Part shown: piece by piece, positions 37,520-47,083 of the stretch | Layout: each line of letters starts with the position of its first letter | How positions within the stretch are numbered: position 1 is the first letter of the stretch | DNA from: Hoeflea ulvae | GTDB taxonomy: Bacteria > Pseudomonadota > Alphaproteobacteria > Rhizobiales > Rhizobiaceae | Assembly (NCBI RefSeq): GCF_026619435.1 | Contig: NZ_JAOVZQ010000001.1 | Coordinates: forward strand, 999,501-1,063,500 | Length of the DNA stretch: 64,000 bases | Reading direction: 5' to 3' | Notes under the pieces: generated by a model | Databases searched by the model: none | What the model was told of the DNA's origin: nothing | Seen by the model: the letters and a program-made list of their open reading frames with translations, nothing else | Made by a program: the position numbers and the translations under genes

Positions 37520-40500
37520 GCGCCGGCGGCACCTCCGGCCGCGGGCGGGCTGGCGGTCGCGGCTTGGTCAGCACGTTCATCCGGCACCCCAATGCGGCCA
37601 ATCTGCTGATGGTGCTGATGATCCTGTTCGGCGCTTTCTCGATTGCCCGCATCAACACGCAGTTTTTCCCCACCATCGACAGGCCGACCATCAGCATCGG
37701 CGTCGCCTGGTCTGGCGCCAGCGCCGAGGATGTCGAGACCAACATCCTGGCCCTGATCGAGCCGGAAGTGCGCTATGTCTCCGGCGTTGACCGGATGACC
37801 TCCACTGCCGCCGAGGGCTCCGCCACGGTGCGGCTCGAGTTCACCGAATCCACCGACATGACCCAGGCGATGACCGACGTCGAAACAGCGGTCAAGGCGG
37901 TGGGCAATCTGCCCGAGGATTCCGAGGAGCCGACGATATCAAGGTCGGTGTTCTTCGACAGTGTCGCCAAGCTTGCCGTGTTTGGCGCCGCCGACGAGGT
38001 GGTCAAGCGCACCTGGGCCAAGCGCATCCGCGATGACCTGATTGATCGCGGCATCGACAAGATCAATTTCACCGGCCTGCGCAGCGCCGAGATCCGCATC
38101 GAGGTGCCGGAGATCGAACTCCGGCGGCTGGACATGAAGATCTCCGATGTCTCGACCGCGATTGCCGCCAACAGCCGTGACCTCCCCTCGGGAACGGTGG
38201 AAGGCGCCGTCGACCGTCAGTTGCGGACCCTGGCGGATGCCCAGGGCGCGCGCGAACTCGCCGATGTCGAGGTCAAATCCTTCACCGGCGGCGAAAAGGT
38301 GCTGCTCGGCGACATCGCCACCATCACCGACGGTTTCGATGCCGACGACACCCGCGGCCTGGCGGGTGGATCGCCGGCGATCGAGCTCGATGTCCGGCGT
38401 GCGCCCACCGCCGACACGCTCAAGACCGCGGCGATCCTGTCGGGCTATATCGAGGAGATCACGCCGCAACTGCCGCCCGGCGTCGAGCTGGCTACCTATG
38501 AGGTTGCCTCCGACGCGCTCGCCGCGCGGATCTGGCTGCTGGTCAAGAACGGGCTCGGCGGGTTGCTGGTGGTGGTGGCGATCCTGTTCGTCTTCCTCAA
38601 TGCCCGCATTGCCTTCTGGGTCGCCGCCGGCATTCCGGTGGCGATGCTCGCAACGATCGGCTTCATGTATGCCTCCGGCCAGACCATCAACATGATGTCG
38701 CTGTTCTCGCTGATCATGATGCTCGGCATCATTGTCGATGACGCCATTGTCGTGGGCGAACACACCGCGACCCGGCTGGAGCTGGGCGACGATCCGCAAA
38801 CGGCGGCGGAGAACGGCGTCAGCATGATGTTCACCCCGGTGATCGCGGCGATGTCGACAACGCTGGCCGCCTTTGCCCCGATCCTGCTGATCGGCGACAC
38901 CATCGGCCAGATGATGGCGGTGCTGCCGATGGTGGTGATCGCAGTTCTGGTCGCAAGCCTGCTTGAGTGCTTTCTGATCCTGCCAGGGCATCTGGCCAAT
39001 TCGCTGGCTGGGCGCAAAGCGCCGGGCTGGTCCTGGTGGCGCCAGTTCCTGATTGCGCTGGTGCTGATGGTGTTCCTCATCGGCGTCTCCGGGCGTCTGG
39101 CCGTCGATCTGGCGCTGGGAGCGAGCGATTCCGGCCTGCGATCTGCGGCGCGTGACTATGCCGGCTTGCCCGCGGCTGCGCGCATGGCCATTGTGGTGAC
39201 GGTGTCGCTGGCCCTGGCGACCTTGATGGAATGGGGTCTGCTGGCCCTGCGGCGGCGGAAAGCCGACAAGAATGGCCGCGTCGAGGCTGCCGGTGAGAGC
39301 CGTTTCCGCCGCGCCTTCGACGCCGGCTTTGACCGGTTCCGCACCGGGCCCTTCTCGCGTCTGGTTCAACTGGCCTGGGACTGGCGTTACGTCACGCTCT
39401 CCATCGCGCTGGTCATGGTGATGGTTCTCGCCATCGGCCTGGTCCGCTCGGGACGTGTCGAATTCGTGTTCTTTCCGTCACCGGAAGCCGAAAATATCAA
39501 CGGCACGCTGATCTTCAATGCCGGCTTGCCTGAAGACACGGCACTCAAGGCAATCGCCGCGCATGAACAGGCCCTGCGCCGGGCCGACATCGCACTGGCC
39601 GGAGACGGGCCGTCCTCGATACGTGCGGTTTTCACCACCTTCGGGGCGTCAAGCCGCAGCGGCAGCGCCACGGCCCGCATCCAGGTGCAGCTCACCACCT
39701 CGGAAGAGCGCGACGTGCGCACCCCGGACATTGTCAATGCCTGGCGCAAGGCAGCTCCGGACGTGGCCGGCGTGAGCCGGTTCACCGTTGCGCAATCGCG
39801 CGGCGGACCTCCGGGCAGAGACATCGAGGTGCGGCTGCAGGGGGATCGGGTGGCGGCGCTCAAAACCGCGGCGGCCGATGTGGTTGCGCTGTTGTCGGGC
39901 ATCAACGGCATCACCGGGCTTGATGACAATCTTCCCCGGGGCAAGCCGGAGCTTGTCATGGAACTGACCCCGCAGGGTGCAGCGCTCGGCTTTTCGATCG
40001 AGGATGTCGGCCGGCAGATCCGCAATGCCTTTGACGGGGCGGTGCCGTTCCGCTTCCCGCGCGGCAGTGACGAGGTCACCGTGCGTCTCGTTCAGGTGCC
40101 GGCGTCGCCCGGTGCGCAGGCGCTGCGCGACTTTGAACTCCAAAGCCCCGGCGGCACCTTCGTGCCGTTGTCGGAAGTAGTCGAGATGACCGACCGACAG
40201 GGGTTCTCCGCGATCCAGCGCCGCGACGGCAAAAGCACCATCTCGGTCACCGGCGACATTGACACGGCGGTGACCACCACCGGCGCGGTGGTGGAGCAAC
40301 TGACGGCCAGCGGCAGCCTTGACCTGGTGGCGGCGCGCCACGGCGTCAGCTATTCCTTCGGCGGACGCTCGGAGGAGCAGGAAAACGCATTCGCCGATCT
40401 CAGGATCGGCGTCGCCGTGGCGCTCAGCGTCATCTATATCATTCTGGCCTGGGTATTCGCGAGCTACTGGCGGCCGATCGCGGTCTTGCTGATCATCCCC

Positions 40501-40929
40501 TTTGGCGTCGTCGGCGCGATCTTCGGCCACTGGGTGCTGGGCTATCAGCTCACCATCCTGTCCTTTATCGGCCTGCTCGGGCTGGCGGGCATTCTGGTCA
40601 ATGATTCCATCATCCTGGTCGACCGGCTGGAGGAGCGCCGCGCGTCGGGCGACAGCCTTGCCGAAGCCGCCGTCGGCGCCAGCCGCGACCGCTTGCGCGC
40701 GGTGCTGTTGACTTCACTGACCACCATCGGCGGGCTGTTGCCGCTGCTTTACGAGACCAGCCTGCAGGCCCAGTTCCTGCTGCCGATGGCCATCACCATC
40801 GTCTTCGGCCTCGCCATGACCACGCTTCTGGTGTTGTTCCTGGTGCCGGCACTGGTCGGCATCGGGGATGATTTTGCCCGCGCTCTGTCGTTCCTTTATG
40901 GCCGCCGTCCGGCAGCGGGCCGCGCCTGA
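37516..40929 (+). CDS. RND-family efflux permease
   Basis: The 1137-residue pump belongs to the AcrB/AcrD/AcrF superfamily. The N-terminal helix is followed by a large periplasmic domain. A membrane block near residues 330-510 contains GIIVDDAIVVGE with the conserved acidic pair that carries protons. A second periplasmic domain and a second membrane block (GLAGILVNDSIILVDRLEERR) follow. An unusual cytoplasmic/extra helical stretch of about 100 residues occurs at 500-620, longer than in AcrB. The substrate is unknown; this adaptor-pump pair without a TolC gene is common in rhizobia. It converges on trkH with only 6 bp between stops. Confidence 0.93.
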   Translation: MSAGGTSGRGRAGGRGLVSTFIRHPNAANLLMVLMILFGAFSIARINTQFFPTIDRPTISIGVAWSGASAEDVETNILALIEPEVRYVSGVDRMTSTAAEGSATVRLEFTESTDMTQAMTDVETAVKAVGNLPEDSEEPTISRSVFFDSVAKLAVFGAADEVVKRTWAKRIRDDLIDRGIDKINFTGLRSAEIRIEVPEIELRRLDMKISDVSTAIAANSRDLPSGTVEGAVDRQLRTLADAQGARELADVEVKSFTGGEKVLLGDIATITDGFDADDTRGLAGGSPAIELDVRRAPTADTLKTAAILSGYIEEITPQLPPGVELATYEVASDALAARIWLLVKNGLGGLLVVVAILFVFLNARIAFWVAAGIPVAMLATIGFMYASGQTINMMSLFSLIMMLGIIVDDAIVVGEHTATRLELGDDPQTAAENGVSMMFTPVIAAMSTTLAAFAPILLIGDTIGQMMAVLPMVVIAVLVASLLECFLILPGHLANSLAGRKAPGWSWWRQFLIALVLMVFLIGVSGRLAVDLALGASDSGLRSAARDYAGLPAAARMAIVVTVSLALATLMEWGLLALRRRKADKNGRVEAAGESRFRRAFDAGFDRFRTGPFSRLVQLAWDWRYVTLSIALVMVMVLAIGLVRSGRVEFVFFPSPEAENINGTLIFNAGLPEDTALKAIAAHEQALRRADIALAGDGPSSIRAVFTTFGASSRSGSATARIQVQLTTSEERDVRTPDIVNAWRKAAPDVAGVSRFTVAQSRGGPPGRDIEVRLQGDRVAALKTAAADVVALLSGINGITGLDDNLPRGKPELVMELTPQGAALGFSIEDVGRQIRNAFDGAVPFRFPRGSDEVTVRLVQVPASPGAQALRDFELQSPGGTFVPLSEVVEMTDRQGFSAIQRRDGKSTISVTGDIDTAVTTTGAVVEQLTASGSLDLVAARHGVSYSFGGRSEEQENAFADLRIGVAVALSVIYIILAWVFASYWRPIAVLLIIPFGVVGAIFGHWVLGYQLTILSFIGLLGLAGILVNDSIILVDRLEERRASGDSLAEAAVGASRDRLRAVLLTSLTTIGGLLPLLYETSLQAQFLLPMAITIVFGLAMTTLLVLFLVPALVGIGDDFARALSFLYGRRPAAGRA

Positions 40930-40935
40930 CCCGGA

Positions 40936-42393
40936 TCAGGACCGCCAGAACCGCGGCAGAAACAGCACCAGAACGGTGAACAGTTCCAGCCGGCCGAGCA
41001 ACATGCCGCCGGCAAGCAGCCATTTCTGCAGATCGCTCAGGGATTTGAAATTGCCGGATGGGCCGATGATTTCGCCCAGCCCCGGACCGACATTGGACAA
41101 GGCGGTTCCCGCTCCCGACAGCGCCGTCGTCGTGTCCAGCCCGCTCAACCTGAGCAAGATCGCCAGCAGGATGAAGGAGGCCATGAACAGGAAGAAGAAG
41201 CTCATCACCGAAGCGATGACCCGCTGCTCGATCGGCTTGCCGTTGAAGCGGGCGCGGAACACCCCGTGGGGATACATCACTTGCGAAATATGCTGGCGGA
41301 TCGCCTCGAGCAGCACCTGGAAGCGGAAGATCTTGATGCCGCAGGAGGTCGAGCCGGCGCAGCCGCCGACAAACATGATGATGAAGAAGAACGCCACCGC
41401 ATGCGGCCCCCAGAGGCCGTAATCCGTGGAGGAATATCCGGTTCCGGTGACAATCGAGACCACGTTGAAGGCGGAGTGCCGCAATCCCTCGACCCCGATA
41501 TGGTTCTCGCTGAAATGGGCCATCATCCAGCCGGCGATCACCGCGCCGGCGAGAAAGCCCATGAAGCCCTTGACCTGGTCATCGACAAGGAAGGGCCGGA
41601 ACCGTCCCTGCAGCATCTGCACATAGAGAATGAAGGGAATCGAGCCCAGCACCATGAACACGATCGCAATCCACTCGACAGCCGGATTGTTGAAATAGCC
41701 GATGGAGGCATCCTTGGTGGAAAAACCGCCCGTCGCCACCGTGGTCATGGCATGGATCACCGCGTCGTCGGCGGCCATGCCGACCGCCATATAGGCGACA
41801 GCGCAGATTCCGGTCATGGCGATGAACACCAGCGTGATCGATGTCGAGATCTGGGTGGCGCGCGGCAGGATTTTCTCGGCCGTGTCGAAGGCCTCGGCCT
41901 TGAACAGCTGCATGCCGCCGATCTGCAGCATCGGCAGCACGGCGATCGCCATCACGATGATCCCGAGACCGCCGAGCCATTGCAGCAGTCCGCGCCAGAA
42001 CAGCAGGCCCGGCGGGGTGCTGTCGAGACCGGTGATCACCGTGGCCCCGGTGGTGGTCAGCCCGGACATGGATTCAAAGAAGGCGTCGGTGTAGCTCGGC
42101 ACGATGCCCGACCACAAAAACGGCAGCGCGCCGAAGGTGACCAGCATCAGCCAGGAAAACACCGTCATCAGCATGGCCTGCCGGGTCGAAAGCCCCTTTG
42201 GCGCGCCACGGCTGGCGACAAACAGGCCGAGCCCGAACAGCATGGTGACCATGGCCGCGCTGACAAAGATGATCCAGTCGTCATTGTCTGCCGCCAGATC
42301 GACCAGCGCCGGCAGCAGCATCGCCGCACCCAGGGCCGCGACGAGCACGCCGGTGACCAGCATGACAGGCCGAAGATCGGAAAGAGCCGTCAA
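40936..42393 (-). CDS. trkH: TrkH-family potassium uptake permease
   Basis: The 485-residue protein consists of four MPM pore repeats. The filter-like Gly-containing segments are visible: [35 protein letters not shown] and [27 protein letters not shown] is a conserved TrkH loop. It imports K+ together with the regulatory subunit TrkA, which is not encoded nearby. The start is a TTG overlapping the apaG stop by two bases, so translation is probably coupled to apaG. Confidence 0.93.
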   Translation of the reverse strand: MTALSDLRPVMLVTGVLVAALGAAMLLPALVDLAADNDDWIIFVSAAMVTMLFGLGLFVASRGAPKGLSTRQAMLMTVFSWLMLVTFGALPFLWSGIVPSYTDAFFESMSGLTTTGATVITGLDSTPPGLLFWRGLLQWLGGLGIIVMAIAVLPMLQIGGMQLFKAEAFDTAEKILPRATQISTSITLVFIAMTGICAVAYMAVGMAADDAVIHAMTTVATGGFSTKDASIGYFNNPAVEWIAIVFMVLGSIPFILYVQMLQGRFRPFLVDDQVKGFMGFLAGAVIAGWMMAHFSENHIGVEGLRHSAFNVVSIVTGTGYSSTDYGLWGPHAVAFFFIIMFVGGCAGSTSCGIKIFRFQVLLEAIRQHISQVMYPHGVFRARFNGKPIEQRVIASVMSFFFLFMASFILLAILLRLSGLDTTTALSGAGTALSNVGPGLGEIIGPSGNFKSLSDLQKWLLAGGMLLGRLELFTVLVLFLPRFWRS

Positions 42394-42782
42394 TTCAGCG
42401 TTCTTGCCATGCCGGGCAGGTCCAGCGAGAAGGCCGGAATCTCGACATCGAACAGCTCACCTTCGGCCGATTGCATCTGGTAGGAGCCGACCATGACCCC
42501 CGAAGGCGCATCCAGCGGGCAACCGGAGGAATATTCATAGGTGTCGCCGGGGCCGAGCACCGGCTGTTCGCCGACCACACCGGGGCCGCGGACATCGTCG
42601 ACAATGCCGTATTCGTCGGTGATCCGCCAATGCCGGCTGCGAAGCTGGACGACCTTGTCGGAATGGTTTGCGATCACGACGCGGTAACCCCATACATAGC
42701 GGCCATCCTCGGGGTCCGACTGGTCCTCGAGATAATACGGCTCCACGGTCACTTCGATCTCACGGGTCAGCGCGCGGTACAT
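42390..42782 (-). CDS. apaG: ApaG protein (Co2+/Mg2+ efflux protein family)
   Basis: The 130-residue single-domain beta-sandwich protein is of standard ApaG length. Segments such as [44 protein letters not shown] and [18 protein letters not shown] are characteristic. ApaG is associated with cobalt/magnesium tolerance in enterobacteria, but its molecular role is unresolved. The ATG at 42782 gives [13 protein letters not shown], the family start. It lies directly upstream of trkH in the same direction, an unusual pairing that may simply be rhizobial gene order. Confidence 0.93.
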   Translation of the reverse strand: MYRALTREIEVTVEPYYLEDQSDPEDGRYVWGYRVVIANHSDKVVQLRSRHWRITDEYGIVDDVRGPGVVGEQPVLGPGDTYEYSSGCPLDAPSGVMVGSYQMQSAEGELFDVEIPAFSLDLPGMARTLN

Positions 42783-42961
42783 CTGCCACTCCTTGCCACA
42801 CTCATCGTACAGCGGATTGCCTGCGTCAAGCATTTCGGCATGCGCCAGGCGCCTGAATCCCCGTTTGTGTTGACCTGATTGTGATGAAGCTTGCCTTTGG
42901 CCGTGCGTGACGCCTGAGGCCGTTCGCGCTATCACGTGCTCCACGACAAGGAGAGCCCGGC

Positions 42962-43585
42962 ATGATGGACGGAACCGCACGCAAATTGATCCAGCCCGGC
43001 CTCGACCGGGTCGGCAGATGGCTGGCCAGCCGGGGTGTCAGCGCCGACCATGTGACGCTGTTTGCCTGCCTGCTTGGCCTCGCCGCGGCCGGGCTGATCG
43101 CGTCGGGATATCTCGGCGCGGCGCTGGTGCTGATCCTTGTCAGCCGGATCTGTGACGGGCTGGATGGATCCGTGGCGCGGGCCTCGCGGAAGACCGATTT
43201 TGGCGGCTATCTGGATATCACCCTGGATTTTGCGTTTTACGGCGTCATTCCGCTGGGATTTGTCATCCTTGACCCGGCAGCCAACGGCCTGGCCGGGGCA
43301 GCGCTGATCTTTTCATTCTATGTCAATGGCGCGAGCTTTCTGGCCTATGCGGTCGTGGCTGAAAAACGCGGCCTCAGCACCACCGCGCGCGGGGTGAAAT
43401 CGATCTATTTCACCACCGGTCTCGCCGAAGCCAGCGAGACCATCTTCGTGTTCGTGCTGTTCTGCCTGTGGCCGGCCTGGTTTGCACCGGTGGCCTGGGT
43501 GTTTGCCGCCATCTGCCTCTACACCGCGCTGTCGCGGATCATCCAGGCGAGGGCAGAGTTTCCCAATGAGCCGTCACAGTCCTGA
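42962..43585 (+). CDS. CDP-alcohol phosphatidyltransferase family protein
   Basis: The 207-residue membrane enzyme has about six helices. The catalytic motif DGx2DGx2ARx8Gx3Dx3D is present as [17 protein letters not shown] followed by GGYLDITLD. These enzymes swap CMP from a CDP-alcohol for another alcohol, making phospholipids or related compounds. The substrate (glycerophosphate, inositol or another) cannot be deduced. The end overlaps metZ convergently by 12 bp, which means each stop codon lies within the other's frame. Confidence 0.88.
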   Translation: MMDGTARKLIQPGLDRVGRWLASRGVSADHVTLFACLLGLAAAGLIASGYLGAALVLILVSRICDGLDGSVARASRKTDFGGYLDITLDFAFYGVIPLGFVILDPAANGLAGAALIFSFYVNGASFLAYAVVAEKRGLSTTARGVKSIYFTTGLAEASETIFVFVLFCLWPAWFAPVAWVFAAICLYTALSRIIQARAEFPNEPSQS

Positions 43586-44758
43586 GAGCGCGTGATCGAA
43601 ATCCTCGATCAGATCATCCGCATCCTCGATCCCCACCGAAAGCCGCAACACGCCGGGCCCGATGCCGAGTTCGGCGCGCGCCTCTTCCACCAGGTTCTTG
43701 TGTGTGGTGGTCGCCGGATGCGTGATCAGGCTTTTCGTGTCTCCGAGATTGTTGGAGAGCTTGACCACCTCAAGCTTGTTCTGCATCGCAAATGCAGCGG
43801 CCTTGCCGCCCTTGAGCTCGATTGCCACCAGGGTTGATCCGCCCTTCATCTGCTTGGCACAGATATCGGCCTGGGGATGGTCGGCGCGTCCGGGATAGAT
43901 CACCCGCGCAATCGCCGGATGGTCGGCCAGGAAATCAGCCACCTTCGTCGCATTCTCGGTCTGCTGCCGCACCCTGAGCGGCAATGTTTCCAGGCCCTTG
44001 AGCAGGGTCCAGGCATTGAACGGCGACAGCGACGGACCGGTGTGCCGGAAGAAGTCGTGCAGATGCTCGTCGATCCAGTCCTTGTCCGACAGGATCACGC
44101 CGCCGAGACACCGGCCCTGGCCGTCAATGTGCTTGGTCGCCGAATAGGCCACCACATGGGCGCCCAGTTCCAGCGGCTTCTGCATCAGCGGGGTGGCAAA
44201 GACATTGTCGACCACAAGCTTGGCGCCGATCTGGTTGGCGAGCTTTGCCACGCCGGCAATATCGACCACCTCAAGCGTAGGATTGGTCGGGCTTTCGAGG
44301 AAGAACACCTTGGTGTTGGGCCGGATCGCGGCTTCGAAATTGGCCAGATCGCGGCCATCCACCAGGGTGGATTCAATGCCGTATTGCGGCAGCAGTGTCT
44401 CCACCACCCAGCGGCAGGAGCCGAACAGCGCGCGGGCCGAAACCACGTGGTCGCCTGCCTTGAGCTGGCACAGCAATGCCGCCGAAATCGCCGCCATGCC
44501 CGACGCGGTGGCGCGCGCATCTTCGGCGCCTTCCATCAGGCACATGCGCTTTTCGAACATGTCATTGGTCGGGTTTGCGTAGCGGGAATAGACGAATCCC
44601 GGGTCCTCGCCCTTGAATCGCGCTTCCGCCGCCTCGGCGCTGTCATAGACAAAGCCCTGCGTCAGAAAGATTGCTTCGGATGTCTCGCCAAATCCTGAAC
44701 GGCTGGTGCCGCCATGCACAAGTTGGGTGGCGGGGCGGAATTGTCGGGTGCTTGTCAT
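43574..44758 (-). CDS. metZ: O-succinylhomoserine sulfhydrylase
   Basis: The 394-residue Cys/Met-metabolism PLP enzyme makes homocysteine directly from O-succinylhomoserine and sulfide. The PLP lysine is Lys209 in AYSATKHIDGQG and the ring-binding Asp is Asp184 in LVVDNVFATP. YSRYANPTNDMFEKR and SGMAAISAAL are typical. Cystathionine gamma-synthase is the close alternative, but rhizobial sequences of this kind are MetZ. Starting at MTSTRQFRPATQLVHGGT fits the family. A SAM-II riboswitch and a terminator precede it, so high SAM should reduce expression. Confidence 0.93.
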   Translation of the reverse strand: MTSTRQFRPATQLVHGGTSRSGFGETSEAIFLTQGFVYDSAEAAEARFKGEDPGFVYSRYANPTNDMFEKRMCLMEGAEDARATASGMAAISAALLCQLKAGDHVVSARALFGSCRWVVETLLPQYGIESTLVDGRDLANFEAAIRPNTKVFFLESPTNPTLEVVDIAGVAKLANQIGAKLVVDNVFATPLMQKPLELGAHVVAYSATKHIDGQGRCLGGVILSDKDWIDEHLHDFFRHTGPSLSPFNAWTLLKGLETLPLRVRQQTENATKVADFLADHPAIARVIYPGRADHPQADICAKQMKGGSTLVAIELKGGKAAAFAMQNKLEVVKLSNNLGDTKSLITHPATTTHKNLVEEARAELGIGPGVLRLSVGIEDADDLIEDFDHALSGL

Positions 44759-44776
44759 GATCTTCGTCCAACATAC

Positions 44777-44810
44777 AAAAAAACCGGCTTGCGAAGTCGC
44801 CAGCCGGTTT
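44777..44810 (-). terminator. metZ: attenuator terminator in the metZ leader
   Basis: On the minus strand AAACCGGCT pairs with AGCCGGTTT and is followed directly by a T-run, a textbook intrinsic terminator. It lies between the SAM-II aptamer and the metZ start, so it probably forms when SAM is bound, cutting transcription short. Confidence 0.85.
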
Positions 44811-44819
44811 TGCAACCCG

Positions 44820-44876
44820 ACCATTTTAGCGACTTGTTTAACGTGGCTGCAAGCCGGTCGGCCAAATCACCACGGG
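44820..44876 (-). ncRNA. SAM-II riboswitch (metA element)
   Basis: The minus strand from 44874 reads CGTGGTGATTTGGCCGACCG, then a CTTGCAGCCACG segment and GCTAAAAT. These are the conserved pseudoknot parts of SAM-II: the CGTGG/CCACG P1 stem, GATTTG in the loop and the GCTAAA 3' strand. The aptamer is about 52 nt long. SAM-II is typical of alphaproteobacterial metA, metX and metZ leaders. Confidence 0.93.
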
Positions 44877-44885
44877 ATAAACCTG

Positions 44886-44914
44886 CTTTTAGGGGCTTCC
44901 GGCGCTTGCGTCAA
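44886..44914 (-). promoter_or_regulatory. sigma-70-like promoter for the metZ riboswitch transcript
   Basis: On the minus strand TTGACG (44909-44914) is separated by 17 bp from TAAAAG (44886-44891). Transcription would begin a few bases before the SAM-II aptamer, leaving almost no extra leader. The spacing and position make this a convincing assignment by eye. Confidence 0.7.
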
Positions 44915-44963
44915 TCGCTTCGCCTTGCCATCAAGGCATCTTACAAACTGGAGCGGGCAGACA

Positions 44964-46052
44964 GTGGCAGCTGGCATTCTTTCAGACCGCGCAATTCAGG
45001 CGCTCTTTGACGCTGGAAAACTCTCCTCCGGCCGCGCTCTTGATGCCGACCAGATCCAGCCCGCCAGCCTCGACCTTCGGCTTGGCGCCCGCGCATACCG
45101 GGTGCGCGCCAGCTTCCTGCCGGGCCCGTCTGCCCGCGTAGAAGACAAGCTGCAGCGGCTGAGCATGCACGAGATCGACCTTTCCGAGGGCGCCGTGCTC
45201 GAGACCGGTTGCGTCTACATGGTCCAGCTTCTCGAAAGCCTGGCGCTGCCGCCGGAGATTTCGGCTTCCGCCAATCCAAAGAGCTCGACCGGCCGGCTCG
45301 ATATCTTCACTCGGGTGATGACGGATTACGGCCAGGAGTTCGACAAGATCGCGCCGGGCTACACTGGCCCGCTGTGGCTGGAAGTCAGCCCGCGCACCTT
45401 CCCGATCGTGGCGCGCACCGGCTCGCGGCTGTCGCAGATCCGGTTTCGCCAAGGCCACGCGGTGCTTGACGAGGACGAGCTGTCGAGGCTGCACAGCGCC
45501 GAAACGCTGGTTGCCTCCGACACACCCAATGTGTCGGGCGGCGGCATCGCGCTGTCGATCGACCTGATGGGGCAGGGGCCTGATCGTCTGATCGGCTATC
45601 GCGGCAAGCACCACACCGCCGTCATCGATGTCGACAAGCGCGCAGCCCATGATGTTTTCGATTTCTGGGAGCCGCTGCACAATCGTGGCTCGGCCGACCT
45701 GATCCTCGATCCCGATGAATTCTACATTCTGGTCAGCCGGGAATCGGTGCATGTGCCGCCGCTCTATGCGGCGGAAATGACCCCGTTCGATCCGCTGGTC
45801 GGCGAGTTCCGTGTGCATTATGCCGGCTTCTTCGATCCCGGGTTCGGTCATTCCGACGCCGGCGGCGCCGGCAGCCGCGCGGTGCTTGAAGTGCGCAGCC
45901 ACGAAGTGCCCTTCATTCTCGAGCACGGCCAGATCGTCGGCCGGCTGATCTATGAGCGCATGCTGGAGCGCCCGGGCGCGCTCTACGGATCCGGTCTGGG
46001 CTCGAATTATCAGGCGCAGGGCCTGAAACTGTCGAAACATTTTCGCGCCTGA
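44964..46052 (+). CDS. dcd: 2'-deoxycytidine 5'-triphosphate deaminase, double-length form
   Basis: The 362-residue protein contains two trimeric-dUTPase-fold halves. The N-terminal half has QIQPASLDLRLG, NPKSSTGRLDIFTRVMTDYG and RTGSRLSQIRFRQG. The C-terminal half has LILDPDEFYILVSRE and HVPPLYAAEM. Ordinary Dcd is about 190 residues, and the fused form is typical of rhizobia. It deaminates dCTP to dUTP for thymidylate synthesis. The GTG at 44964 follows GGAGCGGG and yields VAAGILSDRAIQALF. The frame is open far upstream, but that part runs antisense through the SAM-II element and is not coding. Confidence 0.9.
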   Translation: MAAGILSDRAIQALFDAGKLSSGRALDADQIQPASLDLRLGARAYRVRASFLPGPSARVEDKLQRLSMHEIDLSEGAVLETGCVYMVQLLESLALPPEISASANPKSSTGRLDIFTRVMTDYGQEFDKIAPGYTGPLWLEVSPRTFPIVARTGSRLSQIRFRQGHAVLDEDELSRLHSAETLVASDTPNVSGGGIALSIDLMGQGPDRLIGYRGKHHTAVIDVDKRAAHDVFDFWEPLHNRGSADLILDPDEFYILVSRESVHVPPLYAAEMTPFDPLVGEFRVHYAGFFDPGFGHSDAGGAGSRAVLEVRSHEVPFILEHGQIVGRLIYERMLERPGALYGSGLGSNYQAQGLKLSKHFRA

Positions 46053-46085
46053 GATCTCGCGGTCGTTGTTTGCGGCAAGTTGCCG

Positions 46086-46883
46086 TCAGTTGACGCGTGA
46101 CCCGGTCTCGGCGCGCAAGGCCGCCAGCTCCTTACGGATCGCCTTGAGTTCCCTCAGCATCGCGCTCTGGTCCGACGCCATGGCCTCACGGTCAGCCGTG
46201 GCCTCGGCTTCATGCTCTTCCTGCATGGCCGACACGATGATGCCGATGAACAGGTTGAGCACGGTGAACGTGGTGCAGGCGATGAACGGGATGAAGAAGG
46301 CCCACGCCATCGGGTGAACTTCCATCACCGGCCTGACGATCCCCATCGACCAGCTCTCCAGCGTCATCACCTGGAACAGCGAATAGGCCGAGGCCGGGAT
46401 CGAGCCGAACCAATCGGGAAAACTGTCTCCGTACAGCTTGGTCGCCATCACCGAGAAGACATAGAACACCAGCGTCAGCAGCAGCATGATCGATCCCATG
46501 CCCGGCAAGGCCCCGACAAGCCCGCCCACGACCCGTTTCAGCGATGGCACCATGCTGATGAGCCTGAGCACCCGGAGAATGCGCAGCGCCCTGAGCACCG
46601 ACAGCGCGCCGGTTGCCGGCACCAGTGCCACCCCGACCACCAGAAAGTCGAACACCCGCCAGGGATCGCGGAAGAAATCGAGCCGCCAGACCGCAAGCCG
46701 CGCTGCCACTTCCAGCACGAAGATGCCGAGGATGGTCCGGTCGAGCAGGCTCAGCAGTCCGCCGAACCGTTCCACCGCCTCGGGCACTGTCTCCAGCCCG
46801 AGCGTGATCGCATTGAGGATGATCAGCGCGGTGATCGCGAATTCGAAACGCCGGGATGTGAGCAGGGCTTTGAGCTGGGACAT
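46086..46883 (-). CDS. bacterial voltage-gated sodium channel (NavAb/NavMs-like)
   Basis: The 265-residue protein is a one-domain six-helix cation channel that assembles as a tetramer. S4 carries four Arg at three-residue spacing (Arg98, 101, 104, 107 in LRALRILRVLRL). The selectivity filter is TLESWSM at residues 174-180, the sequence found in NavAb and NavMs, with MGIVRPVMEV after it. S6 is FFIPFIACTTFTVLNLFIGIIV. A C-terminal Glu/Lys/Ala-rich coiled coil at residues of about 220-260 should bundle the tetramer. Its cellular role is not known. It is convergent with dcd. Confidence 0.93.
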   Translation of the reverse strand: MSQLKALLTSRRFEFAITALIILNAITLGLETVPEAVERFGGLLSLLDRTILGIFVLEVAARLAVWRLDFFRDPWRVFDFLVVGVALVPATGALSVLRALRILRVLRLISMVPSLKRVVGGLVGALPGMGSIMLLLTLVFYVFSVMATKLYGDSFPDWFGSIPASAYSLFQVMTLESWSMGIVRPVMEVHPMAWAFFIPFIACTTFTVLNLFIGIIVSAMQEEHEAEATADREAMASDQSAMLRELKAIRKELAALRAETGSRVN

Positions 46884-47009
46884 GGGGCAATCTGGGTTGG
46901 AGCGGGGCGCTCCTCATATGTGGTTGGCCCGGCAGCCAGTCAAGCGGTCATCGCCGATCAATGCAGCTTGACACGGCAGGAGTTCAGCGCCAAAAATCGC
47001 CCGGCTTTC

Positions 47010-47083
47010 GCGGGTGTAGCTCAATGGCAGAGCAGAAGCTTCCCAAGCTTACGACGAGGGTTCGATTCCCTTCACCCGCTCCA
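47010..47083 (+). tRNA. tRNA-Gly (anticodon CCC)
   Basis: GCGGGTG pairs with CACCCGC, followed by discriminator T and encoded CCA. The anticodon loop TTCCCAA lies on an AAGC/GCTT stem, giving anticodon CCC, which reads GGG glycine codons. The T-arm carries GGTTCGATTCC. The 3' half overlaps, on the opposite strand, the end of the glycosyltransferase frame. Confidence 0.97.

Noticed and set aside
44706..44963. N-terminal extension of the dCTP deaminase frame
   Set aside because: This stretch is antisense to the SAM-II riboswitch, its terminator and promoter. The GTG at 44964 has a ribosome-binding site and the family N-terminus.
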